Shown here: piece after piece, positions 23,947-36,014 of the stretch
How positions within the stretch are numbered: position 1 is the stretch's first letter
Layout of the letters: every line of letters starts with the position of its first letter
NCBI GenBank assembly: GCA_950106755.1
Contig: CATNNA010000010.1
Location: 930,001-994,000 of the forward strand
From: Climacium dendroides
Taxonomy: Eukaryota; Streptophyta; Bryopsida; Hypnales; Climaciaceae
Reading direction: 5' to 3'
Length of the DNA stretch: 64,000 nt
Program-made: the position numbers and the translations under genes
The notes under the pieces: generated by a model
Seen by the model: only the letters and a program-made list of their open reading frames with translations
Databases searched by the model: none
What the model was told of the DNA's origin: nothing

Positions 23947-26086
23947 GTGGGGAAGCAATAGGGTTCTCTTAAACTTCATTTTTGCATGAATCCTAATTAT
24001 TTCGAAGATTTGCAACTTATGTGTTATGTTTTCGGACAGGCTTCCACGTCAAAACGATATAATTTATGGGTTTCGTTTCTATTAAATACAGCATGATTTT
24101 TTGAGTCTCCTTTTTTTAAAACTCATTTCACTTACAAAAGTGTGGGGAAGCAATAGGGTTCTCTTAAACTTCATTTTTCCATGAATCTTAATTATTTCGA
24201 AGATTTACAACTTATGTGTTATGTTTTCGGACATGATTCCACGTCAAAACGATATAATTTATTGGTTTGGATTCTATTAAATACAGCATGATTTTTTGAG
24301 TCTGCTTTTTTAAAACCCATTTCACTTACAAAAGTATAGCGAAGCAATAGGGTTCTCTTAAACTTCATTTTTCCATGAATCCTAATTATTTCGAAGATTT
24401 GCAACTTATGTGTTATGTTTTCGGACAGGCTTTCACGTCAAAACGATATAGTTTATTGGTTTGGTTTCTATTAAATATAGCATGATTTTTAGAATCTCTC
24501 TTTATTAAAACCATTTCACTTACAAAAGTGTGGAGAAGCAATAGGGTTCTCTTAAACTTCATTTTTCCATGAATCCTAATTATTTCGATGATTTGCAACT
24601 TGTGTGTTATGTTTTCGGACAGGCTTCCACGTCAAAACGATATAATTTATTGGTTTGGTTTCTATTAAATACAGCATGATTTTTAGAATCTCTCTTTATT
24701 AAAACCATTTCACTTACAAAAGTGTGGAGAAGCAATAGGGTTCTCTTAAACTTCATTTTTCCATGAATCCTAATTATTTCGAAGATTTGCAACTTGTGTG
24801 TTATGTTTTCGGACAGGCTTCCACGTCAAAACGATATAATTTATTGGTTTGGTTTCTATTAAATACAGCATGATTTTTAGAGTCTCCTTTTTTTAAAACC
24901 CATTTCACTTACAAAAGTGTGGGGAAGCAATAGGGTTCTCTTAAACTTCATTTTTCCATGAATCCTAATTATTTCGAAGATTTGCAATTTATGTGGTATG
25001 TTTTCGGATGTGATTCCACGTCAAAACGATATAATTTATTGGTTTGGTTTCTATTAAATACAGCATGATTTTTACAATCTCTTTTTATTAAATCCATTTC
25101 AATTGAAAATGTGTGGGGAAGCAATAGGGTTCTCTTAAACTTCATTTTTCCATGAATCCTAATTATTTCGAAGATTTGCAACTTATGTGTTATGTTCTCG
25201 GACAGGCTTTCACGTCAAAAGGATATAATTTATTGGTTTGGTTTCTATTAAATACAGCATGATTTTTAGAGTCTCCTTTTTTTAAAACCCATTTCACTTA
25301 CAAAAGTGTGGGGAAGCAATAGGGTTCTCTTAAACTTCATTTTTCCATGAATCCTAATTATTTCGAAGATTTGCAACTTATGTGTTATGTTTTCGGACAG
25401 GCTTCCACGTCAAAACGATATAATTTATTGGTTTGGTTTCTATTAAATACAGCATGATTTTTAGAGTCTCCTTTTTTTAAAACCCATTTCACTTACAAAA
25501 GTGTGGGGAAGCAATAGGGTTCTCTTAAACTTCATTCCTCCATGAATCCTAATTATTTCGAAGATTTGCAACTTATGTGTTATGTTTTCGGACAGGCTTC
25601 CACGTCAAAACGATATAATTTATGGGTTTCGTTTCTATTAAATACAGCATGATTTTTAGAGTCTCCTTTTTTTAAAACCCATTTCACTTACAAAAGTGTG
25701 GGGAAGCAATAGGGTTCTCTTAAACTTCATTTTTCCATGAATCCTAATTATTTCAAAGATTTGCAACTTATGTGTTATGTTTTCGGACAGGCTTCCACGT
25801 CAAAACGATATAATTTATTGGTTTGGTTTCTATTAAATACAGCATGATTTTTACAATCTCTTTTTATTAAATCCATTTCAATTGAAAATGTGTGGGGAAG
25901 CAATAGGGTTCTCTTAAACTTCATTTTTCCATGAATCCTAATTATTTCGAAGATTTGCAACTTATGTGTTATGTTTTCGGACATGATTCCACGTCAAAAC
26001 GATATAATTTATCGGTTTGGTTTCTGTTAAATACAGCATGATTTTTAGAGTCTCCTTTTTTTAAAACCCATTTCACTTACAAAAGT
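23947..26086 (+). repeat. 11-mer HOR (2140 bp), copy 2
   Basis: This is a tandem copy of 21807-23946 with short monomers at 24142, 24336, 24530, 24919 and 25698. It differs by a tgttctcgg near 25193. The last monomer (25892) has cggtttgg and tttctgtt, unlike its partner at 23752. Confidence 0.92.
24142..24723 (+). repeat. S3-S1-S1 cassette, instance 4
   Basis: This is the 2140-bp tandem copy of instance 3, with the same tacagcatg mark in the last monomer. Confidence 0.9.
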
Positions 26087-26474
26087 GTGGGGAAGCAATA
26101 GGGTTCTCTTAAACTTCATTTTTCCATGAATCCTAATTATTTCGAAGATTTGCAACTTATGTGTTATGTTTTCGGACATGATTCCACGTCAAAACGATAT
26201 AATTTATTGGTTTGGTTTCTATTAAATAGAGCATGATTTTTACAGTCTCTTTTTATTACATCCATTTCAATTGAAAATGTGTGGGGAAGCAATAGGGTTC
26301 TCTTAAACTTCATTTTTCCATGAATCCTAATTATTTCGAAGATTTGCAATTTATGTGGTATGTTTTCGGATGTGATTCCACGTCAAAACGATATAATTTA
26401 TTGATTTGGTTTCTATTAAACACAGCATGATTTTTACAATCTCTTTTTATTAAATCCATTTCAATTGAAAATGT
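26087..26474 (+). repeat. S2a-S2b cassette, instance 3
   Basis: It has the acatcc form followed by the tggtatg/atgtgattcc form. S2a has tagagcatg in place of tacagcatg, and S2b has cacagcatg and ggaatcaata, marks carried through all copies of this 9-mer. Confidence 0.87.
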
Positions 26475-27838
26475 GTGGGGAATCAATAGGGTTCTCTTAA
26501 ACTTCATTTTTCCATGAATCCTAATTATTTCGAAGATTTGCAACTTATGTGTTATGTTTTTGGACATGATTCCCTGTCAAAACGATATAATTTATCGGTT
26601 TGGTTTCTATTAAATACAGCATGATTTTTTGAGTCTCCTTTTTTTAAAACCCATTTCACTTACAAAAGTGTGGGGAAGCAATAGGGTTCTCTTAAACTTC
26701 ATTTTTCCATGAATCTTAATTATTTCGAAGATTTACAACTTATGTGTTATGTTTTTGGACATGATTCCACGTCAAAACGATATAATTTATGGGTTTGGTT
26801 TCTATTAAATACAGCATGATTTTTAGAGTCTCCTTTTTTTAAAACCCATTTCACTTACAAAAGTGTGGGGAAGCAATAGGGTTCTCTTAAACTTCATTTT
26901 TCCATGAATCTTAATTATTTCGAAGATTTACAACTTATGTGTTATGTTTTTGGACATGATTCCACGTCAAAACGATATAATTTATGGGTTTCGTTTCTAT
27001 TAAATACAGCATGATTTTTAGAGTCTCCTTTTTTTAAAACCCATTTCACTTACAAAAGTGTGGGGAAGCAATAGGGTTCTCTTAAACTTCATTTTTCCAT
27101 GAATCCTAATTATTTCAAAGATTTGCAACTTATGTGTTATGTTTTCGGACAGGCTTCCACGTCAAAACGATATAATTTATTGGTTTGGTTTCTATTAAAT
27201 ACAGCATGATTTTTAGAGTCTCCTTTTTTTAAAACCCATTTCACTTACAAAAGTGTGGGGAAGCAATAGGGTTCTCTTAAACTTCATTCCTCCATGAATC
27301 CTAATTATTTCGAAGATTTGCAACTTATGTGTTATGTTTTCGGACAGGCTTCCACGTCAAAACGATATAATTTATTGGTTTGGATTCTATTAAATACAGC
27401 ATGATTTTTAGAGTCTCCTTTTTTTAAAACCCATTTCACTTACAAAAGTGTGGGGAAGCAATAGGGTTCTCTTAAACTTCATTTTTCCATGAATCCTAAT
27501 TATTTCGAAGATTTGCAACTTATGTGTTATGTTTTCGGACAGGCTTCCACGTCAAAACGATATAATTTATTGGTTTGGTTTCTATTAAATACAGCATGAT
27601 TTTTAGAGTCTCCTTTTTTTAAAACCCATTTCACTTACAAAAGTGTGGGGAAGCAATAGGGTTCTCTTAAACTTCATTCCTCCATGAATCCTAATTATTT
27701 CGAAGATTTGCAACTTATGTGTTATGTTTTCGGACATGATTCCACGTCAAAACGATATAATTTATTGGTTTGGTTTCTATTAAATACAGCATGATTTTTA
27801 CAATCTCTTTTTATTAAATCCATTTCAATTGAAAATGT
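26087..27838 (+). repeat. 9-mer HOR (1752 bp), copy 1
   Basis: Nine monomers: an S2a-S2b pair (26087-26474), six 195-bp units and an S2 monomer at 27645. The ttccctg mark near 26571 recurs at 1752-bp spacing near 28323 and 30075. Two successive monomers with aatctt and tttttgg follow the pair. A private ttgatttgg occurs near 26401. Confidence 0.92.
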
Positions 27839-28226
27839 GTGGGGAAGCAATAGGGTTCTCTTAAACTTCATTTTTCCATGAATCCTAATTATTTCGAAGA
27901 TTTGCAACTTATGTGTTATGTTTTCGGACATGATTCCACGTCAAAACGATATAATTTATTGGTTTGGTTTCTATTAAATAGAGCATGATTTTTACAGTCT
28001 CTTTTTATTACATCCATTTCAATTGAAAATGTGTGGGGAAGCAATAGGGTTCTCTTAAACTTCATTTTTCCATGAATCCTAATTATTTCGAAGATTTGCA
28101 ATTTATGTGGTATGTTTTCGGATGTGATTCCACGTCAAAACGATATAATTTATTGGTTTGGTTTCTATTAAACACAGCATGATTTTTACAATCTCTTTTT
28201 ATTAAATCCATTTCAATTGAAAATGT
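27839..28226 (+). repeat. S2a-S2b cassette, instance 4
   Basis: This is the 1752-bp tandem copy of instance 3, retaining tagagcatg and ggaatcaata. Confidence 0.87.
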
Positions 28227-29590
28227 GTGGGGAATCAATAGGGTTCTCTTAAACTTCATTTTTCCATGAATCCTAATTATTTCGAAGATTTGCAACTTAT
28301 GTGTTATGTTTTTGGACATGATTCCCTGTCAAAACGATATAATTTATCGGTTTGGTTTCTATTAAATACAGCATGATTTTTTGAGTCTCCTTTTTTTAAA
28401 ACCCATTTCACTTACAAAAGTGTGGGGAAGCAATAGGGTTCTCTTAAACTTCATTTTTCCATGAATCTTAATTATTTCGAAGATTTACAACTTATGTGTT
28501 ATGTTTTTGGACATGATTCCACGTCAAAACGATATAATTTATGGGTTTGGTTTCTATTAAATACAGCATGATTTTTAGAGTCTCCTTTTTTTAAAACCCA
28601 TTTCACTTACAAAAGTGTGGGGAAGCAATAGGGTTCTCTTAAACTTCATTTTTCCATGAATCTTAATTATTTCGAAGATTTACAACTTATGTGTTATGTT
28701 TTTGGACATGATTCCACGTCAAAACGATATAATTTATGGGTTTCGTTTCTATTAAATACAGCATGATTTTTAGAGTCTCCTTTTTTTAAAACCCATTTCA
28801 CTTACAAAAGTGTGGGGAAGCAATAGGGTTCTCTTAAACTTCATTTTTCCATGAATCCTAATTATTTCAAAGATTTGCAACTTATGTGTTATGTTTTCGG
28901 ACAGGCTTCCACGTCAAAACGATATAATTTATTGGTTTGGTTTCTATTAAATACAGCATGATTTTTAGAGTCTCCTTTTTTTAAAACCCATTTCACTTAC
29001 AAAAGTGTGGGGAAGCAATAGGGTTCTCTTAAACTTCATTCCTCCATGAATCCTAATTATTTCGAAGATTTGCAACTTATGTGTTATGTTTTCGGACAGG
29101 CTTCCACGTCAAAACGATATAATTTATTGGTTTGGATTCTATTAAATACAGCATGATTTTTAGAGTCTCCTTTTTTTAAAACCCATTTCACTTACAAAAG
29201 TGTGGGGAAGCAATAGGGTTCTCTTAAACTTCATTTTTCCATGAATCCTAATTATTTCGAAGATTTGCAACTTATGTGTTATGTTTTCGGACAGGCTTCC
29301 ACGTCAAAACGATATAATTTATTGGTTTGGTTTCTATTAAATACAGCATGATTTTTAGAGTCTCCTTTTTTTAAAACCCATTTCACTTACAAAAGTGTGG
29401 GGAAGCAATAGGGTTCTCTTAAACTTCATTCCTCCATGAATCCTAATTATTTCGAAGATTTGCAACTTATGTGTTATGTTTTCGGACATGATTCCACGTC
29501 AAAACGATATAATTTATTGGTTTGGTTTCTATTAAATACAGCATGATTTTTACAATCTCTTTTTATTAAATCCATTTCAATTGAAAATGT
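27839..29590 (+). repeat. 9-mer HOR (1752 bp), copy 2
   Basis: This is a tandem copy with short monomers at 27839, 28033 and 29397. Together with 27645 it forms a run of three short S2 monomers, repeated at 29397-29978. Confidence 0.92.
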
Positions 29591-29978
29591 GTGGGGAAGC
29601 AATAGGGTTCTCTTAAACTTCATTTTTCCATGAATCCTAATTATTTCGAAGATTTGCAACTTATGTGTTATGTTTTCGGACATGATTCCACGTCAAAACG
29701 ATATAATTTATTGGTTTGGTTTCTATTAAATAGAGCATGATTTTTACAGTCTCTTTTTATTACATCCATTTCAATTGAAAATGTGTGGGGAAGCAATAGG
29801 GTTCTCTTAAACTTCATTTTTCCATGAATCCTAATTATTTCGAAGATTTGCAATTTATGTGGTATGTTTTCGGATGTGATTCCACGTCAAAACGATATAA
29901 TTTATTGGTTTGGTTTCTATTAAACACAGCATGATTTTTACAATCTCTTTTTATTAAATCCATTTCAATTGAAAATGT
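29591..29978 (+). repeat. S2a-S2b cassette, instance 5
   Basis: This is the second 1752-bp tandem copy of instance 3, at the head of the incomplete third HOR copy. Confidence 0.87.
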
Positions 29979-30953
29979 GTGGGGAATCAATAGGGTTCTC
30001 TTAAACTTCATTTTTCCATGAATCCTAATTATTTCGAAGATTTGCAACTTATGTGTTATGTTTTTGGACATGATTCCCTGTCAAAACGATATAATTTATC
30101 GGTTTGGTTTCTATTAAATACAGCATGATTTTTTGAGTCTCCTTTTTTTAAAACCCATTTCACTTACAAAAGTGTGGGGAAGCAATAGGGTTCTCTTAAA
30201 CTTCATTTTTCCATGAATCTTAATTATTTCGAAGATTTACAACTTATGTGTTATGTTTTTGGACATGATTCCACGTCAAAACGATATAATTTATGGGTTT
30301 GGTTTCTATTAAATACAGCATGATTTTTAGAGTCTCCTTTTTTTAAAACCCATTTCACTTACAAAAGTGTGGGGAAGCAATAGGGTTCTCTTAAACTTCA
30401 TTTTTCCATGAATCTTAATTATTTCGAAGATTTACAACTTATGTGTTATGTTTTTGGACATGATTCCACGTCAAAACGATATAATTTATGGGTTTGGTTT
30501 CTATTAAATACAGCATGATATTTAGAGTCTCCTTTTTTTAAAACCCATTTCACTTACAAAAGTGTGGGGAAGCAATAGGGTTCTCTTAAACTTCATTTTT
30601 CCATGAATCCTAATTATTTCAAAGATTTGCAACTTATGTGTTATGTTTTCGGACAGGCTTCCACGTCAAAACGATATAATTTATTGGTTTGGTTTCTATT
30701 AAATACAGCATGATTTTTAGAGTCTCCTTTTTTTAAAACCCATTTCACTTACAAAAGTGTGGGGAAGCAATAGGGTTCTCTTAAACTTCATTCCTCCATG
30801 AATCCTAATTATTTCGAAGATTTGCAACTTATGTGTTATGTTTTCGGACAGGCTTCCACGTCAAAACGATATAATTTATTGGTTTGGATTCTATTAAATA
30901 CAGCATGATTTTTAGAGTCTCCTTTTTTTAAAACCCATTTCACTTACAAAAGT
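29591..30953 (+). repeat. 9-mer HOR (1752 bp), partial copy 3
   Basis: Seven monomers follow the order. The monomer at 30369 has changed to gggtttgg and gatatttag. The eighth position holds an S2 monomer (30954) instead of a 195-bp unit, so the HOR ends here. Confidence 0.9.
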
Positions 30954-33900
30954 GTGGGGAAGCAATAGGGTTCTCTTAAACTTCATTTTTCCATGAATCC
31001 TAATTATTTCGAAGATTTGCAACTTATGTGTTATGTTTTCGGACAGGCTTCCACGTCAAAACGATATAATTTATTGGTTTGGTTTCTATTAAATACAGCA
31101 TGATTTTTACAATCTCTTTTTATTAAATCCATTTCAATTGAAAATGTGTGGGGAAGCAATAGGGTTCTCTTAAACTTCATTTTTCCATGAATCCTAATTA
31201 TTTCGAAGATTTGCAACTTATGTGTTATGTTTTCGGACAGGCTTCCACGTCAAAACGATATAATTTATGGGTTTCGTTTCTATTAAATACAGCATGATTT
31301 TTAGAGTCTCCTTTTTTTAAAACCCATTTCACTTACAAAAGTGTGGGGAAGCAATAGGGTTCTCTTAAACTTCATTTTTCCATGAATCCTAATTATTTCA
31401 AAGATTTGCAACTTATGTGTTATGTTTTCGGACAGGCTTCCACGTCAAAACGATATAATTTATTGGTTTGGTTTCTATTAAATACAGCATGATTTTTACA
31501 ATCTCTTTTTATTAAATCCATTTCAATTGAAAATGTGTGGGGAAGCAATAGGGTTCTCTTAAACTTCATTTTTCCATGAATCCTAATTATTTCGAAGATT
31601 TGCAACTTATGTGTTATGTTTTCGGACATGATTCCACGTCAAAACGATATAATTTATTGGTTTGGTTTCTGTTAAATACAGCATGATTTTTAGAGTCTCC
31701 TTTTTTTAAAACCCATTTCACTTACAAAAGTGTGGGGAAGCAATAGGGTTCTCTTAAACTTCATTTTTCCATGAATCCTAATTATTTCGAAGATTTGCAA
31801 CTTATGTGTTATGTTTTCGGACATGATTCCACGTCAAAACGATATAATTTATTGGTTTGGTTTCTATTAAATACAGCATGATTTTTAGAGTCTCCTCTTT
31901 TTAAAACCCATTTCACTTACAAAAGTTTATGGAAGCAATAGGGTTCTCTTAAACTTCATTTATCCATGAATCCTAATTATTTCGAAGATTTGCAATTTAT
32001 GTGGTATGTTTTCGGATGTGATTCCACGTCAAAACGATATAATTTATTGGTTTGGTTTCTATTAAATACAGCATGATTTTTACAATCTCTTTTTATTAAA
32101 TCCATTTCAATTGAAAATGTGTGGGGAAGCAATAGGGTTCTCTTAAACTTCATTTTTCCATGAATCCTAATTATTTCGAAGATTTGCAACTTATGTGTTA
32201 TGTTTTTGGACATGATTCCACGTCAAAACGATATAATTTATCGGTTTGGTTTCTATTAAATACAGCATGATTTTTTGAGTCTCCTTTTTTTAAAACCCAT
32301 TTCACTTACAAAAGTGTGGGGAAGCAATAGGGTTCTCTTAAACTTCATTTTTCCATGAATCTTAATTATTTCGAAGATTTACAACTTATGTGTTATGTTT
32401 TTGGACATGATTCCACGTCAAAACGATATAATTTATGGGTTTCGTTTCTATTAAATACAGCATGATTTTTAGAGTCTCCTTTTTTTAAAACCCATTTCAC
32501 TTACAAAAGTGTGGGGAAGCAATAGGGTTCTCTTAAACTTCATTTTTCCATGAATCCTAATTATTTCAAAGATTTGCAACTTATGTGTTATGTTTTCGGA
32601 CAGGCTTCCACGTCAAAACGATATAATTTATTGGTTTGGTTTCTATTAAATACAGCATGATTTTTAGAGTCTCCTTTTTTTAAAACCCATTTCACTTACA
32701 AAAGTGTGGGGAAGCAATAGGGTTCTCTTAAACTTCATTCCTCCATGAATCCTAATTATTTCGAAGATTTGCAACTTATGTGTTATGTTTTCGGACAGGC
32801 TTCCACGTCAAAACGATATAATTTATTGGTTTGGTTTCTATTAAATACAGCATGATTTTTAGAGTCTCCTTTTTTTAAAACCCATTTCACTTACAAAAGT
32901 GTGGGGAAGCAATAGGGTTCTCTTAAACTTCATTTTTCCATGAATCCTAATTATTTCGAAGATTTGCAACTTATGTGTTATGTTTTCGGACAGGCTTCCA
33001 CGTCAAAACGATATAATTTATTGGTTTGGTTTCTATTAAATACAGCATGATTTTTACAGTCTCTTTTTATTACATCCATTTCAATTGAAAATGTGTGGGG
33101 AAGCAATAGGGTTCTCTTAAACTTCATTTTTCCATGAATCCTAAATATTTCGAAGATTTGCAATTTATGTGGTATGTTTTCGGATGTGATTCCACGTCAA
33201 AACGATATAATTTATGGGTTTGGTTTCTATTAAATACAGCATGATTTTTACAATCTTTTTTTATTAAATCCATTTCAATTGAAAATGTGTGGGGAAGCAA
33301 TAGGGTTCTCTTAAACTTCATTTTTCCATGAATCCTAATTATTTCGAAGATTTGCAACTTATGTGTTATGTTTTTGGACATGATTCCCTGTCAAAACGAT
33401 ATAATTTATCGGTTTGGTTTCTATTAAATACAGCATGATTTTTTGAGTCTCCTTTTTTTAAAACCCATTTCACTTACAAAAGTGTGGGGAAGCAATAGGG
33501 TTCTCTTAAACTTCATTTTTCCATGAATCCTAATTATTTCGAAGATTTACAACTTATGTGTTATGTTTTTGGACATGATTCCACGTCAAAACGATATAAT
33601 TTATCGGTTTGGTTTCTATTAAATACAGCATGATTTTTAGAGTCTCCTTTTTTTAAAACCCATTTCACTTACAAAAGTGTGGGGAAGCAATAGGGTTCTC
33701 TTAAACTTTATTTTTCCATGAATCCTAATTATTTCGGAGATTTGCAACTTATGTGTTATGTTTTTGGACATGATTCCCTGTCAAAACGATATAATTTATC
33801 GGTTTGGTTTCTATTAAATCCAGCATGAGTTTTAGAGTCTCCTTTTTTTAAAACCCATTTCACTTACAAAAGTGTGGGGAAGCAATAGGGTTCTCTTAAA

Positions 33901-34263
33901 CTTCATTTTTCCATGAATCCTAATTATTTCGAAGATTTACAACTTATGTGTTATGTTTTTGGACATGATTCCACGTCAAAACGATATAATTTATCGGTTT
34001 CGTTTCTATTAAATACAGCATGATTTTTAGAGTCTCTTTTTTTTAAAACCCATTTCACTTACAAAAGTGTGGGGAAGCAATAGGGTTCTCTTAAACTTCA
34101 TTTTTCCATGAATCTTAATTATTTCGAAGATTTGCAACTTATGTGTTATGTTTTTGGACATGATTCCACGTCAAAACGATATAATTTATGGGTTTCGTTT
34201 CTATTAAATACAGCATGATTTTTTGAGTCTCCTTTTTTTAAAACCCATTTCACTTACAAAAGT
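30954..34263 (+). repeat. Irregular, more diverged segment
   Basis: Seventeen monomers show no clean tandem HOR. Parts echo other places: 31343-31731 resembles 25698-26086, and 32121-32900 resembles parts of the 9-mer. The monomer at 31732 ends with the tcctcttttt form otherwise seen only in the far left. The one at 31927 starts ttatggaag with ttatccatg, a combination seen nowhere else. The monomer at 33679 carries several private changes (actttattt, cggag, ccctg, aatccagcatgag). It is the least homogenised part of the window by eye. Confidence 0.82.
32901..33288 (+). repeat. S2a-S2b cassette, instance 6
   Basis: It has the same order as the other instances. A private cctaaatat replaces cctaattat near 33141, and a longer T run (tctttttttatta) lies near 33255, compensated so that the monomer is still 194 bp. 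Confidence 0.85.
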
Positions 34264-36014
34264 GTGGGGAAGCAATAGGGTTCTCTTAAACTTCATTTTT
34301 CCATGAATCCTAATTATTTCGAAGATTTGCAACTTATGTGTTATGTTTTCGGACAGGCTTCCACGTCAAAACGATATAATTTATGGGTTTCGTTTCTATT
34401 AAATACAGCATGATTTTTTGAGTCTCCTTTTTTTAAAACTCATTTCACTTACAAAAGTGTGGGGAAGCAATAGGGTTCTCTTAAACTTCATTTTTCCATG
34501 AATCTTAATTATTTCGAAGATTTACAACTTATGTGTTATGTTTTCGGACATGATTCCACGTCAAAACGATATAATTTATTGGTTTGGATTCTATTAAATA
34601 CAGCATGATTTTTTGAGTCTGCTTTTTTAAAACCCATTTCACTTACAAAAGTATAGCGAAGCAATAGGGTTCTCTTAAACTTCATTTTTCCATGAATCCT
34701 AATTATTTCGAAGATTTGCAACTTATGTGTTATGTTTTCGGACAGGCTTTCACGTCAAAACGATATAGTTTATTGGTTTGGTTTCTATTAAATATAGCAT
34801 GATTTTTAGAATCTCTCTTTATTAAAACCATTTCACTTACAAAAGTGTGGAGAAGCAATAGGGTTCTCTTAAACTTCATTTTTCCATGAATCCTAATTAT
34901 TTCGATGATTTGCAACTTGTGTGTTATGTTTTCGGACAGGCTTCCACGTCAAAACGATATAATTTATTGGTTTGGTTTCTATTAAATACAGCATGATTTT
35001 TAGAATCTCTCTTTATTAAAACCATTTCACTTACAAAAGTGTGGAGAAGCAATAGGGTTCTCTTAAACTTCATTTTTCCATGAATCCTAATTATTTCGAA
35101 GATTTGCAACTTGTGTGTTATGTTTTCGGACAGGCTTCCACGTCAAAACGATATAATTTATTGGTTTGGTTTCTATTAAATACAGCATGATTTTTAGAGT
35201 CTCCTTTTTTTAAAACCCATTTCACTTACAAAAGTGTGGGGAAGCAATAGGGTTCTCTTAAACTTCATTTTTCCATGAATCCTAATTATTTCGAAGATTT
35301 GCAATTTATGTGGTATGTTTTCGGATGTGATTCCACGTCAAAACGATATAATTTATTGGTTTGGTTTCTATTAAATACAGCATGATTTTTACAATCTCTT
35401 TTTATTAAATCCATTTCAATTGAAAATGTGTGGGGAAGCAATAGGGTTCTCTTAAACTTCATTTTTCCATGAATCCTAATTATTTCGAAGATTTGCAACT
35501 TATGTGTTATGTTTTCGGACAGGCTTTCACGTCAAAAGGATATAATTTATTGGTTTGGTTTCTATTAAATACAGCATGATTTTTAGAGTCTCCTTTTTTT
35601 AAAACCCATTTCACTTACAAAAGTGTGGGGAAGCAATAGGGTTCTCTTAAACTTCATTTTTCCATGAATCCTAATTATTTCGAAGATTTGCAACTTATGT
35701 GTTATGTTTTCGGACAGGCTTCCACGTCAAAACGATATAATTTATTGGTTTGGTTTCTATTAAATACAGCATGATTTTTAGAGTCTCCTTTTTTTAAAAC
35801 CCATTTCACTTACAAAAGTGTGGGGAAGCAATAGGGTTCTCTTAAACTTCATTTTTCCATGAATCCTAATTATTTCGAAGATTTGCAACTTATGTGTTAT
35901 GTTTTCGGACAGGCTTCCACGTCAAAACGATATAATTTATGGGTTTCGTTTCTATTAAATACAGCATGATTTTTAGAGTCTCCTTTTTTTAAAACCCATT
36001 TCACTTACAAAAGT
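34264..36014 (+). repeat. Dispersed partial third copy of the 2140-bp 11-mer HOR
   Basis: Nine monomers (S3 at 34459, S1 at 34653 and 34847, S2 at 35236) match 21807-23557 in order at an offset of 12457 bp. The intervening 8 kb is unrelated HOR material. The ends differ: tttgcatg is absent at the start and cattcctcc is absent in the last monomer. It carries the last S1 and S3 monomers and the last atagcg start in the window. Confidence 0.88.
34459..35040 (+). repeat. S3-S1-S1 cassette, instance 5
   Basis: It lies inside the dispersed copy and carries the tacagcatg mark of instances 3 and 4, as expected if it derives from that lineage. Confidence 0.9.

Larger units (their letters stand above)
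13244..34652 (+). repeat. Short monomer class S3 (194 bp), 6 copies
   Basis: S3 monomers read ttttttgagtctgctttttt before aaaaccc, one T fewer than the ordinary unit. They start at 13244, 14411, 15773, 22002, 24142 and 34459. Five of the six (all but 13244) are followed directly by two S1 monomers. S3 carries the ggattc variant at monomer 130-133. The span given is the outer range of the class. Confidence 0.9.
196..35040 (+). repeat. Short monomer class S1 (194 bp), 31 copies
   Basis: S1 monomers are one base short in the T-rich segment near monomer position 165-175 and read gaatctctctttatta followed by aaaacca. They start at 196, 390, 1754, 2533, 3897, 5066, 6040, 6234, 7598, 7792, 8766, 9740, 9934, 11298, 11492, 14605, 14799, 15967, 16161, 17330, 17524, 18693, 18887, 20056, 20250, 22196, 22390, 24336, 24530, 34653 and 34847. 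Twenty-six of the 31 form 13 adjacent pairs and five stand alone. Most carry tatagcatg instead of tacagcatg. None occurs right of 35.04 kb. The span given is the outer range of the class, not a continuous block. Confidence 0.93.
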
